A stretch of DNA of 64,000 nt from J054 sp965221985 (GTDB lineage: Bacteria; Pseudomonadota; Gammaproteobacteria; Steroidobacterales; GCA-2729495), in contig OZ244928.1 in the NCBI GenBank assembly GCA_965221985.1, forward strand, positions 1,178,001 through 1,242,000. Direction: 5' to 3'. The notes beneath the pieces are model-generated. The model was not told the DNA's origin and made no database searches. It was given only the letters and a program-made list of their open reading frames with translations. Below, piece after piece: positions 51,601-60,951 of this stretch (within the stretch, counting starts at the first letter, position 1; the number at the start of each line of letters is the position of its first letter). Both the position numbers and the translations under genes were made by a program.

Positions 51601-52626
51601 CTAAGTCATCCGCTGCCGCAACTCTGAATAAACCGCCAAGATTCGCTGCACGTAGCGCACAGTTTCCGGGTAGGCGGGCAAGTTTCCATATTCATAGAGT
51701 ACGGATCGATTGTTCGATACTCGCACAGCACTTGGCCCAGCATTGTATGAGGCGACCGCACTTGTGGTCATGCCGGCACTTTCCTCGAGTCGCCGGGCAA
51801 TATACTTAACCGCGGTGCTTACTGCCGTATAACTTGTACGTGCATCGAGTCGCTCCATGATTTCTCGGCCACCGGAAAAATAGTCGTGCTGTGTAAGTTT
51901 GGCGCGAACACTGGAGATGTATTCATCGAGTAATAATTTCTCGGCTTTCTCGGCTTGAATAAACTCCTGATAGGCCGCCAGAGATTCCACATCTCCTGTA
52001 GTTAAAGTCTTCTCGATGACGGCATCCAAGGTAAAGCGCTTCAGCGAGAATTGCTTCCGCAGTGCTTGTTTTTTTCCCCTTCGTCGCTTGCGTTCTGCGA
52101 TTTTCGTTTCTCGGTAGCGTCGCCAAAGATTGGGTCTAAGCAGAGGTTGCAGCCCGTATTCCGCGGCCGTATCTGGCATGAACTGGGCGATGCCTAGCGC
52201 GCCGGCGTTTGACAGGGCCAAGGGTGAATATCGCGATTCATTGTAGAGCAACGCGGCAACCAGCACTGGATCGGTGGGGTAGGTCGACAGATTTTCTTTG
52301 ACGCCAACATGAATTGCGCGAATGATTTCATGAATATGAGCTTCTAGGAAAGGCATATCTCGTGGGTTGGCCTCCCAGATGGATAGCGTCATACCGGGCG
52401 GATGCGAGGCTTCCAGAAATTCAAGAATTGCACGAACAGTTTTCTTCAGTTCGCGTTTCGATATATTCGGCTGGTGATTAGGCTCGATCAGAAACTGCAA
52501 ATTGTTGTTCGACGTAGTTCGCGAATCAGCGGTTTCCGGCCCAGTGATCGCGACGGAACCCGCGATTAGGCCGAGACCCAAAATCCCACGCCTTGTCTTG
52601 GCCATATTGCTATTGGCTTGTGACAC
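51601..52626 (-). CDS. Lytic transglycosylase (SLT domain)
   Basis: 341 residues. Signal anchor region ILGLGLIAGSVAI, then a goose-type SLT domain: ALLYNESRYSPLALSNAGALGIAQFMPDTAAEYG with the catalytic Glu in NESRYSP, and a late AVASYNAGPSAVRVS. Cleaves peptidoglycan glycan strands to anhydromuropeptides in the periplasm. GTG start at 52626 with GGAG seven bases before. A Lys/Arg-rich stretch in the middle of the domain (KIAERKRRRGKKQALRKQ) is an insertion relative to standard SLT proteins. Not linked to the catabolic genes. Confidence 0.88.
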   Translation of the reverse strand: MSQANSNMAKTRRGILGLGLIAGSVAITGPETADSRTTSNNNLQFLIEPNHQPNISKRELKKTVRAILEFLEASHPPGMTLSIWEANPRDMPFLEAHIHEIIRAIHVGVKENLSTYPTDPVLVAALLYNESRYSPLALSNAGALGIAQFMPDTAAEYGLQPLLRPNLWRRYRETKIAERKRRRGKKQALRKQFSLKRFTLDAVIEKTLTTGDVESLAAYQEFIQAEKAEKLLLDEYISSVRAKLTQHDYFSGGREIMERLDARTSYTAVSTAVKYIARRLEESAGMTTSAVASYNAGPSAVRVSNNRSVLYEYGNLPAYPETVRYVQRILAVYSELRQRMT

Positions 52627-52911
52627 GACAAATCTCCATTCCTGCTTCGGCAGTCCGCTTATCCATGGTCAGTAGACACTGAAAAATGTGTTGTGAGGCA
52701 TACTGAGTTTATATAAATCAATAGGATATACGTAATCTGCGCCTGGCCGACCGATTCTCAACGGCTACTTTGACATAAAACCTTGTGACTAGCTTCACAG
52801 TGATCAAGGCGGCACAACCCCATACTTTTTCCGCTGGTGATGCAATGTGCGTATGGGCGTGCAGCCTTACCAGTTAGATGACTTTTAGTTGAGACGGGAA
52901 AAGCCGATTCG
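52627..52911. other. Divergent promoter region
   Basis: 285 bases between the transglycosylase and the YfiR-like gene, holding promoters for both. No palindrome or riboswitch recognised. Confidence 0.4.
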
Positions 52912-53547
52912 GTGACTTCAATCGGGCACTACTGCGCGCCTCTATTCGGCGCTGAGCTGTTACGTCAGCAATACTCGCACGCGCCATTCTCTGGTGCGGC
53001 AAGAGTATTTGTCTGTCTCGCGTTCCTACTTATCGCTGCGATACCTACGCAGACCGATGCACAGGATTTTGAGATCCATCAAGTCAAAGCCGTGTACCTT
53101 TACAATTTCGCTAGCTTTGTAAGCTGGCCGAGATCCGCGTTTCGCGACCCAAATGCGCCGCTCGTTTATTGCGTGATAGATGAAACCGATACCAGTCTCG
53201 CGCTTAAGCAGGTTCTTGCTGGAGAGAAGATCAATGGCCGCCCATTAGAAATGCACTTGATCTCGCCGAATAAGTCAGTGTCGGCTTGTCACATTCTCTA
53301 TATCGACAAAGTCCAGAAATCGAATTTGTCACAGATCCTTCTGTCGGTCGATTCCACCGGCATCCTGGTTGTGACGGACTTTGATGTTGAAAAACCTACG
53401 CAAGTGGCCATCCGTTTGCTTGAGAAGCGCGACCGTATCAATCCTGTAATAGATGTTGGAGTTGCGCGTTCTCAATCTCTGGCTGTTAGCTCAAAGCTAC
53501 TAAGAATCGCCACAGTGGTCGACGGCAGAGCGGGGGTCTCACCATGA
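52912..53547 (+). CDS. YfiR family periplasmic protein
   Basis: 211 residues, DUF4154. Hydrophobic signal segment VFVCLAFLLIAAIPTQTDAQ (about 32-51), then EIHQVKAVYLYNFASFVSWP, the family's hallmark. YfiR proteins bind and hold down a CHASE8-type sensor in the inner membrane. The partner here is the kinase encoded next, whose ATG overlaps this stop by four bases (ATGA). The GTG start leaves a long N-terminal region, so a later start is possible. Confidence 0.88.
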   Translation: MTSIGHYCAPLFGAELLRQQYSHAPFSGAARVFVCLAFLLIAAIPTQTDAQDFEIHQVKAVYLYNFASFVSWPRSAFRDPNAPLVYCVIDETDTSLALKQVLAGEKINGRPLEMHLISPNKSVSACHILYIDKVQKSNLSQILLSVDSTGILVVTDFDVEKPTQVAIRLLEKRDRINPVIDVGVARSQSLAVSSKLLRIATVVDGRAGVSP

Positions 53548-55913
53548 CGACCCGGCGATCGACACTATCCTTGAAACAGCGAGTTGTCGCGGTAACTCTG
53601 GCGACGAGTGCGGTTGTTGCTGTTCTGATTACCATATCAGTGACGTATCTGGAGCTCAGTTCGGCCCGTCGGGCCATGGTTAGCTCGCTATCGGCGAGTG
53701 CAAGAATGGTAGGCCTAAACAGTTCCGCGGCCATTGCATTTAACGACGCTGCGGCTGCGGAAGAAGTGCTAAGTGCTTTAGGTACGGAAGCCAATATTAT
53801 TTCAGCGGACATTTACAATGCCGCCGGCCGGCCCTTTGCCCGTTGGCATAGCGACAAGAATGAGCATGTCGCCATTATGCGAGCTTATCCAGTGTCTGCC
53901 ACGGCGCCGCTGGAAATTGAACCGACTTTCCATTCAAACTTTCTTGAGTTGACAGAAACGATTCAGGAGGCCGGACGTAATATCGGCAGCATCAGAGTTA
54001 GAGCCGATCTCGAGCGTCTCGACAGGATTGTACTTGGTCAGTTGCTAGCCAGCGCGGCCATTCTGCTAAGTGCACTCGTAATTGCGTACTTGGCGGCAAC
54101 GCGCTTGAAGCACTGGATATCGCAGCCCATTGATGAATTGGCCGGGACCATGCAGCGTGTCTCCCGAGAGAAAGACTACAGCATCCGCGCAAAGCAAGAA
54201 ACGGATGACGAAATGGGCATGTTGATTGACGGTTTCAACCATATGCTAGCGCAGGTGCAGCAGCGCGATGAAGAGCTGAGCCTTGCAAAGCACGCCGCAG
54301 AAGTAGCCAACAAAACCAAGTCTCAATTCATGGCCACGATGAGCCACGAAATTCGTACGCCTATGAACGGCGTATTGGGGATGGCGGAGTTGCTTCAGTC
54401 CACGGTTTTAGAGGATCGTCAGCGACATTTTGTAGACACCATTAGCCGTTCAGGCCAGGCCCTGCTCGCAATCATCAACGACATTCTAGATTTTTCCAAG
54501 GTCGAGGCAGGAAAAGTTGAACTGGAAAGCATTGAATTCGATCTGGTCGAGCTAGTACAGGAGATACATTACCTGTTGGCTGAGGCGGCTAATTCCAAAG
54601 GCATAGAGCTGATTGTGGATTTGGATGATTCTGTGCCGCGAGAACTTTGTGGCGATCCTTCTCGCATTCGCCAAATTCTCACCAACTTAGTTGGCAATGC
54701 CATTAAGTTTACGGAAGAAGGCAACGTAACCATCCACGTTGCTGTCGAGTCGCTCGATCAAGACTCCGTTGATCTTCACATCGAAGTCGCGGATACCGGC
54801 ATCGGAATTTCCGCGGAAGCTCAAACACAGATATTTGATGCCTTTTCTCAAGCAGATGGGTCCACGACGCGCAAATTCGGTGGAACGGGCCTAGGGCTCG
54901 CGATTTCGAAGCGTCTGGTCGAGTTGATGAATGGCGAAATGGGCGTTCGAAGCCGATCTGGTGACGGCTCTGTGTTCTGGTTCGATATTCGCTTGCAGTT
55001 GCCAAAGGCACTCGGTATGGAGACCGAGGCTTGGGATCTAGGACTGAAAGGTAAGAACGTCATAGTCGTGGAGGCCGATGCGGAGATTGGTTTGACGATG
55101 AAGTCACAGCTTGAATCTTGGGGACTGTCGGTTTCACTGGCAGCAAGCCGGCAACAAGCGCACGAATTCGCGAAACAACTCGGCGTACTTGGAAAAAGCT
55201 GCGATTTGCTGTTGGTTGATGCCGGCGCAGATCTTTTCTGCGACACAAATTCTCCTGAACCGCAGGGCCTTAGTCTAGTGCGCGACCTTAGCTTTGAGCC
55301 GGCCTGCAAAAATGCTTGCACCGTGCTGCTGCACGCAACTCCCAAGTCGGTTCCGGAGTCCCTTAGAGATGAACTGAAAATCGATCTGGTGCTAATCCCG
55401 CCAGTGAAAGATTCTGCCCTGTTCGACTTAGTCATGGAGACACTGGGTCGCAAAGCGCGCAGGGAATCCGTTCGAGAGTCGTCAGACCTCCAGCCATCGA
55501 GGATACGCAATACCAGAATTCTGTTGGCCGAAGACAATCCGGTGAATCAAATCGTCGCCCGAGAAATGTTGACAGCATTGGGCTTCACTACTGACTTGGC
55601 AGCCAATGGTGTTGAAGCATTGGAAAAATTTCAAGAAGCGCAAGAGCCCTATGACATTATTTTGATGGATGTGCAAATGCCGGAGCTCGATGGCATATCT
55701 GCAACGCAAGAAATTCGACGGCGAGAAAACGACACCAACCAACATACAACCATTGTTGCAGTTACCGCGAATGCCCTTAGTGGGGATCGGGAAAAGTACT
55801 TGGAACAAGGCGTGGATGACTATCTTAGCAAGCCATTCACTAAGCAAGGCTTGGAAGACATATTGAAGAAATGGTTACAAACGGAACGGGAGTCGGCTCC
55901 CAGTGTTCAGTAG
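53544..55913 (+). CDS. Hybrid sensor histidine kinase with CHASE8-like sensor and two receivers
   Basis: 789 residues. TM1 about 13-34, periplasmic CHASE8-like domain about 35-162, TM2 about 165-185, HAMP about 187-240, HisKA with ATMSHEIRTPMNGVLGM (His268), HATPase with NLVGNAIKF, DTGIGI and GGTGLGLAISK. Receiver 1 (about 510-630) has the phosphoacceptor in LLLVDAG but the usual TKP lysine is replaced (LIPPVKDS), so it may be degenerate. Receiver 2 (about 655-785) is complete: LAEDNPVN, ILMDVQMPELDG, YLSKPF. No HPt domain is present, so a separate phosphotransfer partner is expected. Coupled to YfiR upstream, and overlaps the next frame's longest version. Confidence 0.93.
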   Translation: MTTRRSTLSLKQRVVAVTLATSAVVAVLITISVTYLELSSARRAMVSSLSASARMVGLNSSAAIAFNDAAAAEEVLSALGTEANIISADIYNAAGRPFARWHSDKNEHVAIMRAYPVSATAPLEIEPTFHSNFLELTETIQEAGRNIGSIRVRADLERLDRIVLGQLLASAAILLSALVIAYLAATRLKHWISQPIDELAGTMQRVSREKDYSIRAKQETDDEMGMLIDGFNHMLAQVQQRDEELSLAKHAAEVANKTKSQFMATMSHEIRTPMNGVLGMAELLQSTVLEDRQRHFVDTISRSGQALLAIINDILDFSKVEAGKVELESIEFDLVELVQEIHYLLAEAANSKGIELIVDLDDSVPRELCGDPSRIRQILTNLVGNAIKFTEEGNVTIHVAVESLDQDSVDLHIEVADTGIGISAEAQTQIFDAFSQADGSTTRKFGGTGLGLAISKRLVELMNGEMGVRSRSGDGSVFWFDIRLQLPKALGMETEAWDLGLKGKNVIVVEADAEIGLTMKSQLESWGLSVSLAASRQQAHEFAKQLGVLGKSCDLLLVDAGADLFCDTNSPEPQGLSLVRDLSFEPACKNACTVLLHATPKSVPESLRDELKIDLVLIPPVKDSALFDLVMETLGRKARRESVRESSDLQPSRIRNTRILLAEDNPVNQIVAREMLTALGFTTDLAANGVEALEKFQEAQEPYDIILMDVQMPELDGISATQEIRRRENDTNQHTTIVAVTANALSGDREKYLEQGVDDYLSKPFTKQGLEDILKKWLQTERESAPSVQ

Positions 55914-55941
55914 GCAGGGAAGGAAATGCAAGGAGCGTAAC

Positions 55942-58131
55942 GTGAATATCGTGGGTCATATTATTCCTTTGGCCGGCAGAAGGATGCAGAATGCTGCCTG
56001 CCTGGATGGTTTCAGGCGTGACCGCATTGCGCGGCGGGTTTTCGCTTGTCTGCTAGTTTGCGCGGGCTTGGTCGTGCATCCTGGGGTGCAAGCCGATTCA
56101 GTTGATCCCTTAATGCGCTTGAAGCAGTTGAGCTTGGAAGATTTAGCGAACATCGAAGTCTCGACGGTATCTAAGAAAATGCAACCTCGATCAGAGGCTG
56201 CTGCGGCAATATTCGTCATCACCGCGGACGACATTCGGCGTACAGGTGTCAATACCATTGCAGATGCCTTAATGCTGGCGCCAGGCATGCAAGTTGGTCA
56301 AATATCGACTGATACCTGGGCCGTCAGTAGCCGTGGTTTCAACGGGCAATTTACGAACAAGTTACTGGTGCAGATTGACGGTCGTTCGGTCTATAGTCCG
56401 CTGTTCTCCGGTGTTTTTTGGGATACCGTTGACGTGCCCCTTGTCGATATCGATAGAATCGAAATCGTTCGTGGACCTGGCGGTACTCTATGGGGTGCGA
56501 ATGCCGTTAACGGCGTCATCAATATTATTACGAAGAACGCAGCTGATACTCTAGGTACACGCCTGGTTGCCAGTGCCGGTTCACCGGAGGATAGCAATCT
56601 ATTTCTGCGTCACGGTATGGCTCTTGGCGAAGATTTGAATATCCGGGTTTTCGGTAAATACCTAAATCGCGATTCAATTGTCGAAATAAATTCCGTTAGC
56701 GACCATAAGCAATGGGAGTCAATGCAGGCAGGTGCTCGTCTGGATTGGCAGTTGGATGAGTACAACAAGCTGAGTTTTCAGGGTGAAACTTTGCAAAGCG
56801 ATACCGAGAGCAGTACAAGCGGAGAAAATACCCGCGAAGCCTCAGCCTCGAATCTTCTCCTGAGGTGGGCGCACAGCGCTGCCGAGGATTCTTCCTGGAC
56901 ATTGCAAAGCCACATTAGCCGGTATGAGCATGATGAGGGTTTTCTAAAGCAGGAATCAGGCGATCAATTTGAACTCGATTGGCAGCACAGATTCCGCTTT
57001 GACCAGCGCAACGAAATTATCTGGGGTCTTGGTTATCGTTACGATGATATGGGCAAGCTGACCATTAGGCATGTTTCAGGGAATCCCAATGGGCGAATTG
57101 AACGGCTGCCGAAAGATAGCCAGAGCTTGGTTAGCGCATTTTTTCAAGATGAAATCAGCTTGTTTGACGATCAATTCCGTCTAATGTTGGGAGCAAAAAT
57201 TGAACACAACGATTATACCGGGACCGAAGTTCAGCCCAATGTTCGCGGCCTATGGCAGATTTCAGAAGAACAAACGTTTTGGGGTGCCTGGTCTCGCGCG
57301 GTGCGCACACCATCCTACGCGGAAACAGTTGCCGCAGTTGATGTGCAGTATTTTCCCACTGGCTCGCCCATCCCCGACGGTATTGATCTACCTCCAGGGG
57401 TTCCACTGACGACATTGCCCCTACCCGCGGTCGCTCAGCTACAAGGCAGCGAGAACTTTGATTCGGAAGATGTGAATGCCTTCGAGGTGGGCTACCGGCA
57501 GCTTTGGGGTGATGCTTTGTCATTGGATATGGTGGCGTTCTTTAATATATACGATTCGCTGAGAACCATTGAGCCGGGGAGTGTTGTATGCGATCCCCCG
57601 AATCTGACGCTCGTTCAGTGTGTACTGCCCTTCGGATCGCCGACGGGGGATCGTTTTGTCTTGCCCCTGCGCGGCGACAACAAGATGGAGGGCGAAAGTT
57701 ATGGGCTGGAAGTCGCCGGCATTTGGTCCATCAGCGACCGCTGGCGTATGCAGCTTGCCTATACTTTCTTGCAGCTTGATCTAGATCCTGATTCTGACTC
57801 CGTCGATCCAGATGCATTGTTAGCAGAAGGCCAAAGCCCGGAGCATCAAGTTTCTTTGCGGCTTTCAGCGGACCTAACTGCTAAAATTAATGGCGACATC
57901 TGGCTGCGCTATGCTGATGAACTGCCGACGCTATCCGCCCAGTTGAAGATACCAAGCTACACCACAATGGATGCAAGAATTGGCTGGCGTCCCCGGTCCG
58001 GCATCGAGCTGTCTTTAATCGGACGGAATCTGCTCGGCGAGCATGCAGAATTTCAACGCGAGCTGGTGGGTTCCGATGTGCTCCCAAAAATCCAACCTAG
58101 CGGGCATTTACAGTTGGATTGGCGCTTTTGA
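55942..58131 (+). CDS. TonB-dependent outer-membrane receptor (signalling-linked)
   Basis: About 729 residues. The N-terminus is long and basic, then the signal segment VFACLLVCAGLVVHPGVQA (33-51). Plug domain: EDLANIEVSTVSKKMQPRSEA, then ADALMLAPGMQVGQIS and the plug end VDIDRIEIVRGPGGTLWGANAVNG. The barrel ends LQLDWRF. It resembles the small-cofactor/siderophore receptor group with an 'IEVSTVSK' start rather than the SAR-type receptors elsewhere in the window. GTG at 55942 preferred: AGGAG is eight bases before. Third gene after YfiR-like and kinase, so the ligand it imports may be what the kinase senses. Confidence 0.9.
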   Translation: MNIVGHIIPLAGRRMQNAACLDGFRRDRIARRVFACLLVCAGLVVHPGVQADSVDPLMRLKQLSLEDLANIEVSTVSKKMQPRSEAAAAIFVITADDIRRTGVNTIADALMLAPGMQVGQISTDTWAVSSRGFNGQFTNKLLVQIDGRSVYSPLFSGVFWDTVDVPLVDIDRIEIVRGPGGTLWGANAVNGVINIITKNAADTLGTRLVASAGSPEDSNLFLRHGMALGEDLNIRVFGKYLNRDSIVEINSVSDHKQWESMQAGARLDWQLDEYNKLSFQGETLQSDTESSTSGENTREASASNLLLRWAHSAAEDSSWTLQSHISRYEHDEGFLKQESGDQFELDWQHRFRFDQRNEIIWGLGYRYDDMGKLTIRHVSGNPNGRIERLPKDSQSLVSAFFQDEISLFDDQFRLMLGAKIEHNDYTGTEVQPNVRGLWQISEEQTFWGAWSRAVRTPSYAETVAAVDVQYFPTGSPIPDGIDLPPGVPLTTLPLPAVAQLQGSENFDSEDVNAFEVGYRQLWGDALSLDMVAFFNIYDSLRTIEPGSVVCDPPNLTLVQCVLPFGSPTGDRFVLPLRGDNKMEGESYGLEVAGIWSISDRWRMQLAYTFLQLDLDPDSDSVDPDALLAEGQSPEHQVSLRLSADLTAKINGDIWLRYADELPTLSAQLKIPSYTTMDARIGWRPRSGIELSLIGRNLLGEHAEFQRELVGSDVLPKIQPSGHLQLDWRF

Positions 58132-58256
58132 GTCGATTTGGTTTGCCAGGGCTCTAGTTGCGGGAGGGCTTAGCGCCTTACTAGAACTATAGGATGAAGC
58201 GGCGGCCAGTTTGCCATGCGGATAGTCTTTTTCGACCTTGTCTAAGCGCTAGCTAC

Positions 58257-58309
58257 TTCGGCATTATGGGTGACTAATCGTAACTTAGCTGGACCCGAAA
58301 AATGCCGAA
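58257..58309 (+). promoter_or_regulatory. 9-bp inverted repeat spanning the modA start codon
   Basis: TTCGGCATT at 58257-58265 and AATGCCGAA at 58301-58309. The second arm includes the modA ATG, so the hairpin would hide the start region. There is also no Shine-Dalgarno near the ATG. Possible translational control, unproven. Confidence 0.35.
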
Positions 58310-59108
58310 TGCTGTGATCGGCTCAGCGCCAGATATAGACAAGCCACGCGCTAGGCAAATCGCTTGCTTGGCCTTGCTAATGATTTTTTTATTTTCGTCG
58401 GCGAACGCTGGCAGGGTGCGTGTGGCAGCGGCGAGCAATTTCTCTAAAACCCTAGAACTCGTTGTCTCGGAATTCACTCGTGTAACCGCAAACGAAGTCC
58501 GTACAAGCACCGCATCCACCGCCGCTTTGTATGCACAAATCATTAATGGAGCTCCCTTCGACGTGTTCTTGGCTGCGGACATTGATCGTCCACGGCGCTT
58601 GGAGGCGGCAGGACTGGTTGCGGAGAATTCGCGTTCTACTTATGCCATCGGCCGTTTGCTCCTTTGGTCACGTGAATCCCGACTGCAGGGGCAAGAATGT
58701 TTGCTTGCACTAAAATCGGTGGATTTCTCTCACCTAGCGATTGCCAACCCTACGACTGCACCCTATGGAGCGGCGGCTGTGGATTTTTTGTCCACGTTGG
58801 ATGCCTGGCCAAGGATTCAAAAAAAACTGGTGATCGGTACGAACATCTCCCAGGCCATGCACTTTGCCGCCACGGGTAATGCCAGTTTCGGGCTCGTGGC
58901 TTATTCTCAGTCCCTGAATTCACGCTTACCCGAGGCAACTTGTGCCTGGCCTGTACCGGAAGCTACCCATTCGCCAATCGAACAACAGCTAGTGTTGTTG
59001 AAAAGAGCCGAGAATAACCAGGCTGCACGGGAGCTTTTAGCATTCTTGCGAGGCCCCACCGGCTTAGAATTAATTCAGCGCGCTGGTTACCGCGTGCCTG
59101 GTCCATAA
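58302..59108 (+). CDS. modA: Molybdate ABC transporter, substrate-binding protein
   Basis: 268 residues. Signal segment CLALLMIFLFSSANA (24-38), then RVRVAAASNFSKTLELVV, TASTAALYAQIINGAPFDVFLAADIDRP and GLVAYSQSL, the anion-binding motifs of ModA. Binds molybdate or tungstate in the periplasm. First gene of modABC. Weak ribosome binding site, with an inverted repeat over the start. Confidence 0.92.
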   Translation: MPNAVIGSAPDIDKPRARQIACLALLMIFLFSSANAGRVRVAAASNFSKTLELVVSEFTRVTANEVRTSTASTAALYAQIINGAPFDVFLAADIDRPRRLEAAGLVAENSRSTYAIGRLLLWSRESRLQGQECLLALKSVDFSHLAIANPTTAPYGAAAVDFLSTLDAWPRIQKKLVIGTNISQAMHFAATGNASFGLVAYSQSLNSRLPEATCAWPVPEATHSPIEQQLVLLKRAENNQAARELLAFLRGPTGLELIQRAGYRVPGP

Positions 59109-59133
59109 AGAATTACGATAGCGATTTATTACG

Positions 59134-59805
59134 ATGAATTTTCCGGGTAGCGGTCCACTCTGGTTATCGACGCAGTTGGCCGGAATAACAGCCTGCCTGC
59201 TAATTGTCATGGCCATGCCGCTGGCCTGGTGGCTTGCCGCTACGCGTTCGCGTTTTAGATCTGCCGTCGAGGCAATTGTGGCTTTGCCCATCGTGTTACC
59301 TCCAACCGTGATGGGCTTCTATTTGCTAGTTCTATTGGGCCGACATGGTGCCGTTGGCCAATGGTGGTTTGAACGCACCGGCGACACACTGACTTTTTCA
59401 TTTTTGGGCTTGGTGATCGCATCATGTGTCTACAGTTTACCGTTCGCCGTGCAACCGCTGCAAAATGCTTTTGAGGCCGTCAACCGCGGTGATCTGGAGG
59501 CGGCGTGGACCCTAGGTGCATCAAAAATTGATGCTTTTTTTTCCGTCGTCGTGCCGCAATCAATGCGGGGTTTCGTCAACGCTCTGGTGCTGACATTCGC
59601 GCATACCCTGGGCGAGTTTGGTGTGGTTTTGATGGTCGGCGGGAATATTCCCGAAGAAACTCGGGTGATTTCCATTGCGATTTATGATCACGTAGATGCC
59701 ATGAACTATGGCGAAGCCCATCGCTTGTCGGCAATTTTATTGGTGTTTGCTTTTTTGGCCTTGTTGGTGATGTTTGTGATTAATCATCGGTGGCAGCGGC
59801 GATGA
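59134..59805 (+). CDS. modB: Molybdate ABC transporter, permease
   Basis: 223 residues, five to six membrane segments. The loop EAAWTLGASKIDAFFSVVVP is the conserved EAA motif that contacts the ATPase. GEFGVVLMVGGNIPEETRVIS is typical of ModB. 25 bases after modA; stop overlaps the modC ATG by four bases. Confidence 0.95.
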   Translation: MNFPGSGPLWLSTQLAGITACLLIVMAMPLAWWLAATRSRFRSAVEAIVALPIVLPPTVMGFYLLVLLGRHGAVGQWWFERTGDTLTFSFLGLVIASCVYSLPFAVQPLQNAFEAVNRGDLEAAWTLGASKIDAFFSVVVPQSMRGFVNALVLTFAHTLGEFGVVLMVGGNIPEETRVISIAIYDHVDAMNYGEAHRLSAILLVFAFLALLVMFVINHRWQRR

Positions 59806-60902
59806 GCATCGCCGCCAGTTACCGGCTGCGGCGGGAGAAATTTGCCTTGGAGGCGGATCTGAGCATCCCGGGACGTGGCATTACAGGCTTATTTGGTCCG
59901 TCGGGATCGGGCAAGACGACCCTGCTGCGGTGTTTGGCTGGACTAGAGCAGCCGACGCTTGGGCGTCTGGAGGTGGACTCGGAAGTCTGGCAGGACACAG
60001 CGGCCTCGGTTGATTGTAAGGTGAATCACCGCCGCGTCGCTTATGTGTTTCAAGATGCTCGTCTATTTCGACATCTGAACGTGCGGCGCAATTTGGCCTA
60101 CGGTCAACAACGAGCGGCCGCGCCAAAGAAATTAGCGTTCGATGAAGTGATTAGTCTGCTCGGAATCGAGGACTTGCTTGATCGTTCAACGGTGCAACTG
60201 TCAGGTGGAGAAGCCCAACGGGTTGCCATCGCTCGAGCCTTGTTGAGCAATCCGCGCTTGTTACTAATGGACGAGCCATTAGCGTCGCTAGACAAAGCCC
60301 ACCGCGAAGAAATTTTGCCGTTTCTTGATCGACTACATGCACAACTTTCGCTGCCCATCATCTATGTCAGTCATAGTATGGAAGAGACCTGCCGCTTATG
60401 CGATTACCTGGCGGTTATGCAACACGGCAAAATCGCGGCCATGGGCGACATTCAAGAATTGCTGGTGCGTATGGATGTTGACGCGCTGTCGAGTGAGGAG
60501 TCCGGTGCTGTCATCCAGGCTCAAGTTAAAAACTATGATGCCCAGGACCGGATTACGCAGCTCAATAAAGGCGCCGTGGACTTTTTTCTCGCTGGCCAAG
60601 TCGGGCAACCGGGTGAAGAATTGCGACTGCGAGTTAAGGCCAAGGATGTCAGCCTGAGTCTGCAAGCCGCGGAAGATTCCACGATCTTAAATATTGCCGC
60701 AGCGACCATCGACGATATACAGGATACCGACGGGCCCCAGGTTTTGGTGCGATTGCTGTTGGATGAAGACAAGCTGCTTGCGCGTATCTCCCGGCGTTCA
60801 TTGCGTAAACTCAATCTTCACGCAGGACAACGAGTCTATTGCCAGATCAAAGCGGTATCGGTTCGGGCCACGGCTGCCGGAGAAGTGCCGATCAAGACCT
60901 AA
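59802..60902 (+). CDS. modC: Molybdate ABC transporter, ATP-binding protein with Mop domain
   Basis: About 366 residues. Walker A GPSGSGKTTLLR, signature LSGGEAQRVAIARAL, Walker B LLLMDEPLASLD, then the H-loop in YVSHSMEET. C-terminal TOBE/Mop domain from about 290 (AAATIDDIQDTDGPQVL) binds molybdate for feedback inhibition. ATG at 59802 overlaps the modB stop (ATGA) and is preferred over a GTG 12 bases earlier. Convergent with the membrane protein gene. Confidence 0.95.
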   Translation: MSIAASYRLRREKFALEADLSIPGRGITGLFGPSGSGKTTLLRCLAGLEQPTLGRLEVDSEVWQDTAASVDCKVNHRRVAYVFQDARLFRHLNVRRNLAYGQQRAAAPKKLAFDEVISLLGIEDLLDRSTVQLSGGEAQRVAIARALLSNPRLLLMDEPLASLDKAHREEILPFLDRLHAQLSLPIIYVSHSMEETCRLCDYLAVMQHGKIAAMGDIQELLVRMDVDALSSEESGAVIQAQVKNYDAQDRITQLNKGAVDFFLAGQVGQPGEELRLRVKAKDVSLSLQAAEDSTILNIAAATIDDIQDTDGPQVLVRLLLDEDKLLARISRRSLRKLNLHAGQRVYCQIKAVSVRATAAGEVPIKT

Positions 60903-60930
60903 GCTGTGGGCAGGCAACTGATCGGCACTT
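60883..60930. terminator. 12-bp inverted repeat around the modC stop codon
   Basis: AAGTGCCGATCA (60883-60894) and TGATCGGCACTT (60919-60930), perfect over 12 bases with a 24-base loop, straddling the stop of modC in the gap between convergent genes. No T-run follows, so an intrinsic terminator is not obvious; it may be a 3' stabilising hairpin for the mod mRNA or a bidirectional barrier. Confidence 0.5.
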
Positions 60931-60951
60931 AGAGCAATGCCATGTTCTTCA

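Noticed and set aside
54848..55537. A 229-codon open frame opposite the hybrid kinase
   Set aside because: Antisense to the HATPase and receiver domains; Ser/Arg-rich and without motif.
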